Assembly (NCBI RefSeq): GCF_019392195.1 | Contig: NZ_JAHXKI010000006.1 | Span: 62,001 to 126,000, forward strand | DNA: 64,000 bases | Reading direction: 5' to 3' | Source of the DNA: Marinobacter sp. F4206 | Lineage (GTDB): Bacteria; Pseudomonadota; Gammaproteobacteria; Pseudomonadales; Oleiphilaceae | Shown here: piece after piece, positions 1-9,642 of the stretch | Layout: the number at the start of each line of letters is the position of its first letter | Numbering within the stretch: position 1 is the first letter of the stretch | The notes under the pieces: model-generated | What the model saw: only the letters and a program-made list of their open reading frames with translations | What the model was told of the DNA's origin: nothing | Databases searched by the model: none | Program-made: the position numbers and the translations under genes

Positions 1-1174
1 CTTCGCGGATAACCACTTCCGGACGACCGACCGCCAGCTCGAAATTCTCCCTGCGCATGTTCTCGATCAGAACCGACAGGTGCAACTCACCACGACCGGA
101 CACTTTGAACTTGTCGGCAGATTCACCTTCTTCCACACGCAGAGCCACGTTATGCAGGAGCTCCTTTTCCAGACGCTCCTTAATGTTCCGACTGGTCACG
201 TACTTGCCTTCCTTACCTGCAAACGGCGAGTCGTTGACCTGGAAGGTCATGGAGACGGTCGGCTCGTCTACCGTCAGTGCGGGCAGCGCTTCAACCTGGG
301 ACTGATCACACAGGGTATCGGAAATAAACAGCTCATCCATACCACTCACGCAGACAATATCGCCGGCCTGAGCTTCGTCAACCTCAACACGCTGAAGACC
401 GGAATGGCCCATGATCTTGAGTATACGGCCATTGCGCTTCTTGCCGTCGGCTCCGATTGCCGTCACCGGGGAGTTGGTCTTGACCTTGCCCCGCATGATG
501 CGGCCGATACCGATCACACCCAGGAAGCTGTTGTAGTCCAGCTGCGAGATCTGCATTTGGAAAGGACCATCCATATCGACATTCGGCGCGGGCACGTGGT
601 CGACAATTGCCTGGAACACGGCATCCATGTTGTCGTCCAGGTTTTCGTGATCCAAACCGGCAATACCGTTCAGGGCGCTGGCGTATACAATCGGGAAGTC
701 CAGTTGCTCTTCAGTCGCGCCGAGGGCATCGAACAGGTCGAACACCTGATCGACCACCCAATCCGGACGAGCGCCCGGACGGTCGATTTTGTTCACCACC
801 ACAATCGGACGCAGGCCAGCTGCGAACGCTTTCTGAGTTACGAAGCGGGTTTGCGGCATCGGACCATCGATTGAATCGACCACCAGCAGCACGCAATCCA
901 CCATGCTCATTACCCGCTCCACTTCACCACCAAAATCGGCGTGGCCCGGGGTGTCGACGATGTTGATATCGTACTCATTCCACTTCAGAGCCGTGTTCTT
1001 GGCCAGAATGGTGATACCACGCTCTTTTTCCTGGTCGTTGGAATCCATTACCCGCTCGTTTTCGAGCTCTTTACGATCCAACGTACCGGACTGGCGCAGC
1101 AATTTGTCTACGAGTGTGGTTTTGCCATGGTCGACGTGAGCGATGATGGCGATATTACGAAGCTTCTCAATCAC
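1..1174 (-). CDS. typA: Ribosome-associated GTPase TypA/BipA (C-terminus beyond the left edge)
   Basis: Translational GTPase of the EF-G/LepA superfamily that acts on ribosomes in 50S assembly and stress adaptation. About 391 codons are present, read from a GTG start. The translation opens [21 protein letters not shown]1 box AHVDHGKT at residues 12-19, G2 RGITI at 52-56, G3 DTPGH at 74-78, G4 NKID at 128-131. The family is usually about 600 residues, so roughly a third is missing off the left edge. The GTG start is chosen because it gives the family N-terminus and has an AGG-type ribosome site about 9 nt upstream; no nearby in-frame ATG fits. It is divergent from glnA, as in E. coli. Confidence 0.96.
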   Translation of the reverse strand, partial: MIEKLRNIAIIAHVDHGKTTLVDKLLRQSGTLDRKELENERVMDSNDQEKERGITILAKNTALKWNEYDINIVDTPGHADFGGEVERVMSMVDCVLLVVDSIDGPMPQTRFVTQKAFAAGLRPIVVVNKIDRPGARPDWVVDQVFDLFDALGATEEQLDFPIVYASALNGIAGLDHENLDDNMDAVFQAIVDHVPAPNVDMDGPFQMQISQLDYNSFLGVIGIGRIMRGKVKTNSPVTAIGADGKKRNGRILKIMGHSGLQRVEVDEAQAGDIVCVSGMDELFISDTLCDQSQVEALPALTVDEPTVSMTFQVNDSPFAGKEGKYVTSRNIKERLEKELLHNVALRVEEGESADKFKVSGRGELHLSVLIENMRRENFELAVGRPEVVIRE

Positions 1175-1338
1175 AACTATAATCCTGCGGCATGCTTTCT
1201 TTGACCTGAGAGGGTCTTCAGGAGGCCAAGCCTCTCACATGCCGTCTCAAATCCGTAAAATGAACCCATTAGTCGGCACCGGGCGGCACCAGCGCCCCGA
1301 ACGTCAGTGCAGATCAGGGTACAAATGAGGCGGCGCGC

Positions 1339-1367
1339 AGTATATCGAAAAGTCCATGCCGTTAATA
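1339..1367 (-). promoter_or_regulatory. Possible typA promoter
   Basis: On the minus strand a TATACT -10 hexamer (1339-1344) is followed by a GC-rich discriminator, as in growth-rate-controlled genes. The -35 region about 17 bp upstream is poor. The implied leader of about 160 nt contains a GAGGC/GCCTC hairpin close to the typA start. Suggestive only. Confidence 0.35.
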
Positions 1368-1431
1368 TGAAGAAAAACGCCTATTCCTTGAACACCTGCC
1401 CGCACCATCCAAGGTCATGACCCGATATTTA

Positions 1432-1448
1432 TGCACCATTTTTGTGCG
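1432..1448 (+). promoter_or_regulatory. NtrC-like binding site (enhancer of glnA)
   Basis: TGCAC, 7 nt, GTGCG closely matches the NtrC dyad (TGCAC-N7-GTGCA). A further half-site, TGCACCA, lies at 1464-1470, and a weaker CGCACCA half-site at 1401. They sit about 100-140 bp upstream of the sigma-54 promoter, the usual enhancer distance. Together they predict activation of glnA by the NtrC encoded just downstream. Confidence 0.65.
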
Positions 1449-1544
1449 TTCGAGCGACAGCGTTGCACCAGAGAAAACCCCGGACATACCCCACAAACGG
1501 CCCAAACCCGCGTGGTTGTGCGCCTCCGAGCCATGCCCTAAAAA

Positions 1545-1561
1545 TTGGCAAGAGCCTTGCT
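1545..1561 (+). promoter_or_regulatory. Sigma-54 promoter of glnA
   Basis: TTGGCA-N6-TTGCT matches the RpoN consensus. The invariant GG (1547-1548) and GC (1559-1560) are exactly 10 nt apart. The predicted start is near 1572, giving a leader of about 145 nt before the glnA ATG at 1718. The rest of the 1175-1717 gap shows no gene. Confidence 0.85.
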
Positions 1562-1717
1562 TAAATGAAATCAGCCGAAATTTGCAGGTAAGTGGCAGGC
1601 GCTTTTGCTAAGCTGCGAAATCCTGAGGAAAAGATCGGATATCAGCGACTCTGAACGATCCGGCAAAACGAACATGAATACACCCGCTCACGCGGGATAA
1701 CTAACGGAGCATGCACA

Positions 1718-3121
1718 ATGTCCAAGACAGTTGATTTGATCAAAGAACACGAAGTTAAGTGGGTCGACCTGCGCTTTACCGACAGCCGCGGCAAGGAACA
1801 GCACGTCACCCTGCCGGCCTCTGAGGTAGACGAAGATTTCTTCGCCGACGGCAAGATGTTCGACGGCTCTTCAATCTCAGGCTGGAAGGGCATTAACGAA
1901 TCCGACATGATCCTGATGCCGGACGACTCCAGCTCCGTTCTGGACCCGTTCACCGAAGAAACCACTCTCAACATCACCTGCGACATCGTAGAGCCTTCTA
2001 CCATGCAGGGATACGAGCGTGACCCACGTTCCGTTGCCCGTCGTGCGGAAGAGTACCTGAAGTCCACCGGCATCGCCGATGGCGCCCTGTTCGGCCCAGA
2101 GCCGGAGTTCTTCGTATTTGACTCGGTCAAGTGGGAAGTGGACATGAAAGGTGCAGGCTACTCCATCCACTCCGAAGAAGCGGCCTGGGTTTCCGGCGAA
2201 GACTTCGACCGCAACAACATCGGTCACCGTCCGGGCGTGAAAGGTGGCTACTTCCCGGTTCCGCCGGTTGACAGCCTGCACGACCTGCGTGGCGCGATGT
2301 GTGCCGCCATGGAGTCCATGGGCCTGAACATCGAAGTTCACCACCACGAAGTAGGTACTGCTGGCCAGTGTGAAATCGGCGTTGGCGCCAACACCCTGAC
2401 CAAGAAGGCCGACGAAGTTCAGATCCTGAAGTACTGCGTCCACAACGTTGCACACGCATACGGCAAGACTGCCACCTTCATGCCGAAGCCGGTTGTTGGT
2501 GACAACGGTTCCGGCATGCACGTACACATGTCCCTGAGCAAAGATGGCAAGAACCTGTTTGCCGGTGACAGCTATGCTGGCCTGAGCGAAGCGGCGCTGT
2601 ACTACATTGGTGGCGTGATCAAGCACGCCAAGGCCATCAACGCCTTCACCAACAGCTCCACCAACTCCTATAAGCGTCTGGTTCCGGGCTTCGAAGCACC
2701 GGTTATGCTGGCCTACTCGGCCCGTAACCGTTCCGCTTCCATCCGTATCCCTTACGTGAACAGCCCGAAGGCGCGCCGGATCGAAGTCCGCTTCCCGGAC
2801 GCCTCAGCCAACCCGTACCTGGCTTTCGCTGCCCTGATGATGGCTGGCCTCGACGGCATCCAGAACAAGATCCACCCCGGCGATGCCATGGACAAGGATC
2901 TGTACGACCTGCCGAAGGAAGAGGCGCTGAACATTCCGGTCGTAGCCGAAACTCTGGCCGAAGCTCTGGATTGCCTGGAAGAAGACCACGAGTTCCTGAC
3001 CCGCGGTGGCGTCTTCACTGAAGACATGATCCAGGGTTACGTCGAACTGAAGCGCGGTGAAGTCGAGCGCCTGAACATGACCACGCATCCGGTCGAGTTC
3101 GAGCTGTACTACTCCTGCTAA
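1718..3121 (+). CDS. glnA: Glutamine synthetase, type I
   Basis: Makes glutamine from glutamate, ammonia and ATP as a cytoplasmic dodecamer; it is the entry point of ammonium assimilation. The product is 467 residues (E. coli 468). Visible signatures are FDGSSISGW near residue 50, the metal-binding FGPEPEFF, the EVHHHEVG stretch, the [11 protein letters not shown]/metal motif and [17 protein letters not shown] places the adenylylation tyrosine at Tyr396 (E. coli Tyr397), so GlnE-type regulation is expected. The start has a CGGAG ribosome site 8 nt upstream. The gene lies behind a sigma-54 promoter with an NtrC-like site and is followed at once by a terminator, so it is probably largely monocistronic, with ntrBC expressed separately. 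Confidence 0.98.
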   Translation: MSKTVDLIKEHEVKWVDLRFTDSRGKEQHVTLPASEVDEDFFADGKMFDGSSISGWKGINESDMILMPDDSSSVLDPFTEETTLNITCDIVEPSTMQGYERDPRSVARRAEEYLKSTGIADGALFGPEPEFFVFDSVKWEVDMKGAGYSIHSEEAAWVSGEDFDRNNIGHRPGVKGGYFPVPPVDSLHDLRGAMCAAMESMGLNIEVHHHEVGTAGQCEIGVGANTLTKKADEVQILKYCVHNVAHAYGKTATFMPKPVVGDNGSGMHVHMSLSKDGKNLFAGDSYAGLSEAALYYIGGVIKHAKAINAFTNSSTNSYKRLVPGFEAPVMLAYSARNRSASIRIPYVNSPKARRIEVRFPDASANPYLAFAALMMAGLDGIQNKIHPGDAMDKDLYDLPKEEALNIPVVAETLAEALDCLEEDHEFLTRGGVFTEDMIQGYVELKRGEVERLNMTTHPVEFELYYSC

Positions 3122-3149
3122 AAACAACCCGTTAATTCGGGATTGTGAA

Positions 3150-3178
3150 AAAGCCCCGCCCTGTGCGGGGCTTTTTTT
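3150..3178 (+). terminator. Intrinsic terminator after glnA
   Basis: AGCCCCGC and GCGGGGCT form an 8-bp stem around a short loop and are followed by a run of seven T. It ends the glnA transcript about 30 nt after the stop codon. Confidence 0.9.
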
Positions 3179-3243
3179 GTGCACCCCCTCACAAGTGCCT
3201 GACGTCCTTAACGATATGTAACCAACAACCCGCCACACAGGCG

Positions 3244-3272
3244 TTGAAATGACTCCGGCGCCCGCAGATAAT
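3244..3272 (+). promoter_or_regulatory. Sigma-70 promoter of the DUF4124 gene
   Basis: TTGAAA (3244-3249) and GATAAT (3267-3272) are separated by 17 bp. The predicted start near 3279 falls just before an ATG at 3284, which would be almost leaderless. This favours the next in-frame ATG at 3302 as the real start. Confidence 0.6.
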
Positions 3273-3301
3273 CAATTAAAATCATGGAAACAGGTGTGCT
3301 T

Positions 3302-3826
3302 ATGAACCCGAGGACCGGATTAGTTGCCGCAGCCTTTCTTCTGCTGGCCGTTCCAGCAAGCGCTGAGGTCTACCGGAATGTAGACGCCTACGGCAATGTC
3401 ACGTACTCCGACGAACCGTCCGACGGCGCCGAGGCTATTGAGGTAAAGCCGGTCACCACGGTTACGCTTCCGAAACCCCAGAATGTTCGCGAAACCGACA
3501 AGCTCCGCGAGGAAGTAAAGCGCGAAGGCGCGATTTATGAGAGCGTTTCGTTTACCTACCCCGAGAATAATCAGGCGTTCAACAGTGGCAGCGGTGACGT
3601 CCAGTTTGAGGTTCAAAGCACGCCCGGCCTCCGGGACGGCCATAAATACGAAGTCACCCTCGATGGCCAGCCGGTTGGACAGACCACATCAGGTAGCGTC
3701 ACGGTCAGCAACGTTTTCCGTGGGAGCCACGATGCACGTGTACACATCGTCGATGAAAACGGCGTCCAAGTAAAAACCGGCGCAGCAATCACCTTTACCG
3801 TCCACCGCCCATCCGTGGCGAACTGA
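3302..3826 (+). CDS. DUF4124 domain-containing exported protein
   Basis: Function unknown. The 174-residue product has a cleavable signal peptide (hydrophobic core at residues 6-19, likely cleavage after ASA at 21). The DUF4124 N-terminal signature follows: EVYRNVDAYGNVTYSDEPS. A basic/acidic linker at about 45-75 leads to a C-terminal beta-rich region (about 80-174), perhaps an immunoglobulin-like fold, so a periplasmic location is likely. I chose the ATG at 3302 over 3284 because it has an ACAGG site, begins directly with the signal peptide, and lies downstream of the predicted transcription start. A DUF4124 gene between glnA and ntrB recurs in pseudomonads and relatives, but no role in nitrogen control can be read from the sequence. 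Confidence 0.85.
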   Translation: MNPRTGLVAAAFLLLAVPASAEVYRNVDAYGNVTYSDEPSDGAEAIEVKPVTTVTLPKPQNVRETDKLREEVKREGAIYESVSFTYPENNQAFNSGSGDVQFEVQSTPGLRDGHKYEVTLDGQPVGQTTSGSVTVSNVFRGSHDARVHIVDENGVQVKTGAAITFTVHRPSVAN

Positions 3827-3843
3827 AGTATAACGCACTATAT

Positions 3844-3859
3844 TGGTGCGCTCGCACCA
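3844..3859. promoter_or_regulatory. Operator-like inverted repeat upstream of ntrB
   Basis: TGGTGCG and CGCACCA, 7-bp arms with a 2-bp centre, lie 18 bp after the DUF4124 stop and about 215 bp before ntrB. The centre is too tight for a good RNA hairpin, so a protein operator is more likely. The half-site resembles the NtrC half-site, but in the opposite orientation to the usual dyad. Confidence 0.35.
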
Positions 3860-3923
3860 CAAACAGGCCATACTCTGACCAGCAACAGGGCGAACTGTCC
3901 GGGCTGGTCATACCCCTTTCCTG

Positions 3924-3951
3924 AACATGCACCAGCTTACGGCATGTTTTT
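3924..3951 (+). terminator. Weak possible terminator after the DUF4124 gene
   Basis: AACATGC and GCATGTT arms enclose an 11-nt loop, and the distal arm runs into a T5 stretch. The stem is only 7 bp and AT-containing, so efficiency is doubtful. The rest of the 3827-4075 gap shows no gene. Confidence 0.35.
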
Positions 3952-4075
3952 GTGCCAATTTGCGCCCATGCCCGTACTTTGCCCACTCTTTTTCGACTGA
4001 TTGCCAAAGTGGTTCGCTTCTTGCAGAACCCTCGAAGTCATCACATTTACTCTGTCGGACCAACGGGATTCACGC

Positions 4076-5170
4076 ATGGCACTGCCCACTGCCAATAAGA
4101 ACGGTTACAAGAGCATTCTCGACAGCCTCACCACCGCGGTTCTGGTACTTGAGGACAACCTGAAGATCCGTTACTTCAACCCGGCCGCAGAAAGCCTGTT
4201 CGAAACCAGCATGACCCGAAGTCAGGGCCACCCTTTCAGCGACATTCTGGTTGACTCGGAAGACGCCCTAAAGACGCTTCATGCCGCCGCTCAAAATGGC
4301 CAGTCCTATACCAGGCGGGAAGCCGAGTTCCGTCTGACCAGCGGGGCCAGCCTTACGGTGGATTATTCGGTAACGCCGATCAGTCTGGAGCCGACCGAAC
4401 TGCTCATCGAGATTCAGCCCAGGGACCGGCTGCTGCGCATCAGCCGGGAAGAAGACATCATCTCGCAACAGGAAACCACCCGGATTCTGGTGCGCGGCAT
4501 GGCCCATGAGATCAAGAACCCGCTCGGCGGGATCCGGGGCGCCGCACAGTTGCTTGACCGCGAACTCAATGATGAAGACCAACGCGAGTACACCCGTGTG
4601 ATCATTGATGAGGCAGACCGCCTGCGCAGTCTGGTCGATCGGATGCTTGGCCCCAACAAGGCACTGAAACTTGCTCAAACCAATATTCACGAAGTCCTCG
4701 AGCGAGTCGGCACCCTGGTCGAGGCAGAGAGCAAGGGGCGGCTGGTATTTCGCCGGGACTACGACCCCAGCATTCCGGAATTCCGCGGTGACAAGGAACA
4801 ACTCATTCAGGCGTTCCTGAATATTGCACGCAATGCCATGGAAGCGGCGTTCGAGAACCAGACCGGTCATCGCAAGGAGGCGCCACCCACCATTATTTTC
4901 CGGACCCGGGCCCTGCGCCAGTTCACCATCGGACACCGGCGGCATCGTCTGGTGTGCCGTGTGGATGTCATCGACAACGGGCCGGGCATTCCACCGGATC
5001 TGCTACAGAACATTTTCTATCCGATGATCAGCGGTCGTGCCAGTGGCACAGGCCTGGGGCTTTCCATAACCCAGAGCATCATCGGCCAACACCACGGACT
5101 GGTCGAATGCGAGAGCAAACCCGGCCGTACTGACTTCATCATCTTCCTGCCTCTGGAGGACACCCCATGA
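4076..5170 (+). CDS. ntrB: Nitrogen regulation sensor histidine kinase NtrB (NRII)
   Basis: Cytoplasmic kinase/phosphatase that sets NtrC phosphorylation in response to PII (GlnB/GlnK). From the chosen start it has 364 residues: a PAS domain at about 12-115, then the HisKA domain with the phospho-acceptor in MAHEIKNPL (His144). The catalytic domain follows, with N box NIARNAMEAA, G1 DNGPGIP and G2 GTGLGLSI. No membrane segment is present. The ATG at 4076 is preferred over an upstream one at 4001: it has an ACGGGA ribosome site and gives the usual short NtrB N-terminus, whereas the 25 extra residues look unrelated to the family. The stop overlaps ntrC by 4 nt (ATGA), so translation is coupled. 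Confidence 0.96.
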   Translation: MALPTANKNGYKSILDSLTTAVLVLEDNLKIRYFNPAAESLFETSMTRSQGHPFSDILVDSEDALKTLHAAAQNGQSYTRREAEFRLTSGASLTVDYSVTPISLEPTELLIEIQPRDRLLRISREEDIISQQETTRILVRGMAHEIKNPLGGIRGAAQLLDRELNDEDQREYTRVIIDEADRLRSLVDRMLGPNKALKLAQTNIHEVLERVGTLVEAESKGRLVFRRDYDPSIPEFRGDKEQLIQAFLNIARNAMEAAFENQTGHRKEAPPTIIFRTRALRQFTIGHRRHRLVCRVDVIDNGPGIPPDLLQNIFYPMISGRASGTGLGLSITQSIIGQHHGLVECESKPGRTDFIIFLPLEDTP

Positions 5171-6594
5171 GCCAACCGGCAAACGTCTGGATCATAGACG
5201 ACGATCGCAGTATTCGCTGGGTGCTGGAGCGCGCCCTTAACCAGGCCGGTATGCAGCCCCGCGTATTCGAAAGTGGCGAGAGCATCATGATGCGTCTCGA
5301 ACACGAACAACCGGATGCCATCATCAGCGACATTCGTATGCCCGGCGTCGATGGCATTACCCTGCTCTCCCAGATCGTCGAGGTACACCCCGACGTGCCA
5401 GTCATCATCATGACGGCACACTCGGACCTCGAAAGTGCAGTGACCAGTTACCAGACCGGGGCCTTTGAATACCTGCCCAAGCCGTTTGACGTGGACGACG
5501 CCGTTGCCCTGGTGAAACGAGCCGTCGCACACAGTCACGAAAAGAAAGCCAGCGCGGAGCCCCAGACCGAGAGCGCCCAGCGCAACGCCGAGATCATCGG
5601 CGAGGCCCCCGCCATGCAGGAAGTGTTTCGGGCCATAGGGCGGTTATCCCATTCCAACATCACCGTTCTCATTAATGGAGAGAGTGGTACAGGCAAGGAG
5701 CTGGTGGCTCAGGCACTGCACAACCACAGCCCCCGAGCCAACCGCCCGTTCATCGCCCTGAACATGGCGGCGATCCCCAAGGACCTGATCGAATCCGAAC
5801 TGTTCGGCCATGAAAAGGGCGCGTTTACCGGTGCGGGTGCGGCCCGGCAGGGCCGGTTCGAGCAGTCGAACGGTGGCACGCTGTTTCTGGACGAAATTGG
5901 CGACATGCCAGCAGACACCCAGACGCGCCTGCTGCGAGTCCTCGCCGATGGCGAGTTCTATCGGGTCGGCGGCACCACGCCCATCAAAGTGGATGTGCGC
6001 ATCATCGCCGCAACCCACCAGGATCTTGAGAAACTGGTTCAGGCCGGCTCGTTCCGGGAGGATCTTTTCCACCGCCTGAATGTTATCCGGGTGCACCTGC
6101 CGAAGCTCGCAGAACGCCGGGAAGACATCCCCCGCCTGATGGAGCACTTCCTGAAGCGGGCGGCCAAGGAGCTGGCCGTTGAGTCCAAAATACTCAGGCC
6201 CGATGCAGAGGAATACCTCACCACCCTGCCCTGGCCCGGCAACGTCCGCCAGCTGGAGAACACCTGCAGGTGGCTTACGGTCATGGCCAGCGGTCGTGAG
6301 ATTCATATCGATGACCTGCCGCCGGAATTATTGCACCAGGCCGAGACGCCCACGATGGGCACCACCTGGCAGGAAGGCCTGCGCAACTGGGCGGAACAGG
6401 AACTCAAAAGGGGCAAGAAAGGCATTCTGGACAGCGCCGTGCCCGAATTTGAAAAGATCATGATTGAAACGGCATTGAAGCACACTGGCGGTCGCCGTCG
6501 GGACGCATCCGTGCTGCTGGGCTGGGGACGGAATACCCTGACCCGGAAGATCAACGAATTGGGGCTTGATCACCCGGAAAGTGATGACGATTGA
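5167..6594 (+). CDS. ntrC: Nitrogen regulation response regulator NtrC (NRI)
   Basis: Sigma-54 enhancer-binding activator of nitrogen-starvation genes, including the upstream glnA. It has 475 residues. The receiver domain (about 5-120) has acidic Asp11/Asp12, phospho-acceptor Asp55 in SDIRMPG, Thr84 and Lys105. The AAA+ domain (about 143-375) has Walker A GESGTGKE at 171-178 and the sigma-54-contacting GAFTGA loop at 218-223. The C-terminal Fis-type helix-turn-helix (about 440-470) contains [20 protein letters not shown]. All key residues are intact, so it should be fully functional. It overlaps ntrB by 4 nt and is followed by a terminator. Confidence 0.97.
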   Translation: MSQPANVWIIDDDRSIRWVLERALNQAGMQPRVFESGESIMMRLEHEQPDAIISDIRMPGVDGITLLSQIVEVHPDVPVIIMTAHSDLESAVTSYQTGAFEYLPKPFDVDDAVALVKRAVAHSHEKKASAEPQTESAQRNAEIIGEAPAMQEVFRAIGRLSHSNITVLINGESGTGKELVAQALHNHSPRANRPFIALNMAAIPKDLIESELFGHEKGAFTGAGAARQGRFEQSNGGTLFLDEIGDMPADTQTRLLRVLADGEFYRVGGTTPIKVDVRIIAATHQDLEKLVQAGSFREDLFHRLNVIRVHLPKLAERREDIPRLMEHFLKRAAKELAVESKILRPDAEEYLTTLPWPGNVRQLENTCRWLTVMASGREIHIDDLPPELLHQAETPTMGTTWQEGLRNWAEQELKRGKKGILDSAVPEFEKIMIETALKHTGGRRRDASVLLGWGRNTLTRKINELGLDHPESDDD

Positions 6595-6613
6595 GCCACC
6601 GGGCTCTTTTTTC

Positions 6614-6642
6614 AGGGCAGGCCGCAGGGTCTGCCCTTTTTT
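6614..6642 (+). terminator. Intrinsic terminator after ntrC
   Basis: AGGGCAG and CTGCCCT pair across a 10-nt loop, followed by a T6 tract. It separates ntrC from the convergent msh locus. The opposite strand has no U-run, so it works in the plus direction only. Confidence 0.8.
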
Positions 6643-6651
6643 GTCACTGCG

Positions 6652-9642
6652 TCAGCGTTCCTGCCAGTAAATAATCCGGTCATGACCGCGATAGACACCG
6701 AAAGTGGCAAGCCCGACTGGATCCTCCAGCGCGCCATCGCCATCCCGATCAGACTCGAACCAGACGGGCACATCCCAGATCAGGGTATCGGTTCCCAGCG
6801 TGCCCTTCGGCTCAAGCGTGAGCGGTCCGCCGCTACCACCAGTCAGATTGCCGGAATCCGCTACCAGAACATGATGTACCTCGGGATCGGTAATGGGCGT
6901 GGTGGCCCAGGACGAGCAGGCGTCCGCAACGTGTTCGACGAAGCGGCTCCCGTTCCAGACCTCGGCACCGAACGTCATAAACAACTCATCGACGTTTTCA
7001 GGGCCGTAGACATTTTCAAGCTCCCAGCGCCCGTAACGGATCTCGAAGGGGGCGAATGGCGTGACGGCCAGCGGTACCGCAGGCACCCTCACGCCATCGG
7101 AATCCTGAACGGCATCAACCGTAATGGTCATATCCGGAGAGAATGGCGACACCCGGCCGTCGACAGCCTTGTCGTAGACAAAAGAATCGGTGGTTGAAAA
7201 CGAAAAGGTCAGAACGCCCAAATTTGCATCAGTGATCAGGCCGGCCTGCAGACTTGAAGTGATGGGATACGAGGGACCGGACAGATAGGCCTGGGCGTTA
7301 TCCGTTGCCGGCGTGCTTCGGGCTACATCGTCAGCCGTCAGTTTCTGGAAGTCGCCCTCTGTATAATTCCTCGTAACATACGTTCCTGGCCCCACCGCGG
7401 AAATGGTCAGCTCTGGCACAACCGCCCACGACATCTCCTGCCCTGCGTAGACGAACGCCGAACCGGCGCTGCAGAAAGGCGCCAGCTCACCGGGTGCCAC
7501 AGCAATCTCGAATCGATCAGGGACAAATCGCCCCACCGATCCAGATTGGCCGGTGACCGCGGGCGCCACCCCCAGATACGCGGGGTTATCCCCGGAGAGC
7601 TCCAGAATCCCCACCTCATTCCAGCTCAGGTTGCTCACTGTCGCCTCACCGTTACTGAAGGATGTACCCGGAATACTCAAGGTTCCCGACAGAATGCCGG
7701 GCTCGCCACCGGTAGGCTGAACCAGGTTATGGCTTACAATGGCGCTCTGGGGAGAGCCCTCTTGACCATAACCCGGCAATGCGCTGCCTTTGGCACCGAC
7801 TGCGGACAGAACCAACTCAAACGCTTGCCCGGCCGACCTGAATACGGGGCCACTCGCATCTGCGGCCGAGGGATTCCCCGTCACAGCAAGGGCAAACCGA
7901 TCCGGCCTGACGGTCCAGAGGGCCCCCGTCCCCGGAATCGGGAGAGGGTTGCCGGCAGAATCCACCACCGTACCGGATGTATTATCCAGCAGATTCAGAC
8001 GATACTGTCCGACATCACTGGTGGCCAACGAAAACGCGGCCAGGCCGCCGTTAAAGGTGAGCGACAGGTTGTCCGACGACGGCATTGCGGTTCCGGGGGC
8101 GGTCGTTGAAATACCACTATCCAGAACGGGCGCAATACCTCCCGGGTCGTCACCGGTTCGGGACAACCAGGCTTTCACGTCCACCTGACCGTCATAATCC
8201 GGTATCAGCCCACACTCGCCATCCACAGGATCGCGACGAATTGCCCTTGCCACAAACGAATGGTCACGCTCCGCCACGATATCCAGGCCATTGGCATCCG
8301 CACTTTCAATCACGAAGGCATTTTCAAGAAACTGAATCGGCGCCGAGCGCCCCTGCTGCCCATCGGCAATGTCAGTCACAGCAACCCTGAGCTCGTCGGC
8401 TGTGGCATTGGCAAGGGCCAGAGATACGGTACCGTTGTCAGTGTCAGCAAACTGATAACTCACAATCCCGTCATTGTCGTTGTCTGGACTCGGCGACAGG
8501 GATCCGGTCGGGATATCTGACGCGCCCCCGGTCCAGTTGCCACTGCCGGAACTGGTTTGTAAAGAGACCTGACCGTCGTAGTCCGTCACGACATCACCTT
8601 GCTGATCAAGAGCACGGATGGTCACTTGCACCGGTGCGCAGACACTGGCAGTTGAGGCAGCGCTTACCTCAAACCTATCTAGGCGGTTTTCTGACGGAAG
8701 GATCGTTGCGATGCCAGCCTGACTGATAAAGGTCCCGAATTGCGCCTCCCCTGACATTCTCGGGTTGCTCAGGACGACAAAAAACTCCGTCTGATCAGGA
8801 TTTCCGGAATTCAGTGTTTGCACACTCACAGTTGCCTGACTATTCCCGGCTGCGACCCGGATGGTCCCAACCTCTGAGGAATAGTCGACACTCGCTGCCG
8901 CGGAAAGGTCCCGAGTCTCGAAGTCGATCAGAACATCCGAACTCTGAGCAGCATCAAAGCTGACAGTGAAGACGGCCGTTTCACCCTGGAAAACCTCCAC
9001 ATTGTCGATACTTATGCTCGGCCCCAATACACCCTCATCATTCGTATCGCCCTCGGTATCTTTGCCATCCGAGGCACCTTCGCTCAAAGACCAGTCGCCA
9101 TTACCGTCAGGGCGACGCCGGGCATATTTGCCACTCTCGCCACCGACGAGGCTCAGGCGGGTATCAAAGGGTAAGTCATCGGGATCCGAGGAACATGTAG
9201 CGTCCTCTGAATCATCAACCGAGCTCCCTACTCGCACATAATCGATGGTCCGGCCGTTAGCATCGGAGAGTCTGACATCCATACCTGCAAGATTGATTGT
9301 CGCGCCGCCCAGGTCGGCTGAATCCATAACGAGCCAGGGCTGTGTGGTCTTTGACGCTCCGGAAACAGGCTGCAAACCACTGCAACTGAACGGCTTATTA
9401 TTGCCCCCCAGGGCACAGAACTCTAATCGCCAGCCATCATAAGTCGAGGGAGCGATGCCCGATGACAGCAGCTTGAGTTCGATAAATTTCTCTTTTTCGG
9501 AGATTTCGTTGATCGTTGCCAATCCTGCGTAAGGAGAACACTCTGCACGCAGAAATTGTGGCAGCGCCAGTAACAGAGCCACGCAGGCAAGAAGGGCGTA
9601 ACGTCCCTTCAGGAAATGGCTATGGGACTTTGTCGATGTCAT
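6652..9642 (-). CDS. mshQ: MshQ-like large surface protein of the MSHA pilus locus
   Basis: Last gene of the msh locus. The 996-residue product has a signal peptide (hydrophobic 14-30, probable cleavage after residue 33). A lamin-tail-like region follows at about 34-190 (INEISEKEKFIELKLL), then a Calx-beta-like repeat at about 209-310 with SISIDNVEVFQGETAVF. The long beta-rich C-terminal part (about 320-996) resembles the DUF6701 region found in MshQ proteins. Cysteines are scattered, which suits an extracytoplasmic fold. I chose the ATG at 9642 because it overlaps the mshP stop as ATGA and has a strong GGAGGTGA site; an upstream start lacks a signal peptide at its N-terminus. The family is poorly studied; a pilus-tip or surface adhesin role is inference. 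Confidence 0.85.
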   Translation of the reverse strand: MTSTKSHSHFLKGRYALLACVALLLALPQFLRAECSPYAGLATINEISEKEKFIELKLLSSGIAPSTYDGWRLEFCALGGNNKPFSCSGLQPVSGASKTTQPWLVMDSADLGGATINLAGMDVRLSDANGRTIDYVRVGSSVDDSEDATCSSDPDDLPFDTRLSLVGGESGKYARRRPDGNGDWSLSEGASDGKDTEGDTNDEGVLGPSISIDNVEVFQGETAVFTVSFDAAQSSDVLIDFETRDLSAAASVDYSSEVGTIRVAAGNSQATVSVQTLNSGNPDQTEFFVVLSNPRMSGEAQFGTFISQAGIATILPSENRLDRFEVSAASTASVCAPVQVTIRALDQQGDVVTDYDGQVSLQTSSGSGNWTGGASDIPTGSLSPSPDNDNDGIVSYQFADTDNGTVSLALANATADELRVAVTDIADGQQGRSAPIQFLENAFVIESADANGLDIVAERDHSFVARAIRRDPVDGECGLIPDYDGQVDVKAWLSRTGDDPGGIAPVLDSGISTTAPGTAMPSSDNLSLTFNGGLAAFSLATSDVGQYRLNLLDNTSGTVVDSAGNPLPIPGTGALWTVRPDRFALAVTGNPSAADASGPVFRSAGQAFELVLSAVGAKGSALPGYGQEGSPQSAIVSHNLVQPTGGEPGILSGTLSIPGTSFSNGEATVSNLSWNEVGILELSGDNPAYLGVAPAVTGQSGSVGRFVPDRFEIAVAPGELAPFCSAGSAFVYAGQEMSWAVVPELTISAVGPGTYVTRNYTEGDFQKLTADDVARSTPATDNAQAYLSGPSYPITSSLQAGLITDANLGVLTFSFSTTDSFVYDKAVDGRVSPFSPDMTITVDAVQDSDGVRVPAVPLAVTPFAPFEIRYGRWELENVYGPENVDELFMTFGAEVWNGSRFVEHVADACSSWATTPITDPEVHHVLVADSGNLTGGSGGPLTLEPKGTLGTDTLIWDVPVWFESDRDGDGALEDPVGLATFGVYRGHDRIIYWQER

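Noticed and set aside
3940..3957. Possible second sigma-54 promoter before ntrB (GG...GC in ggcatgtttttgtgc)
   Set aside because: The GG and GC are 11 nt apart, not the required 10, and the TTGC part is missing.
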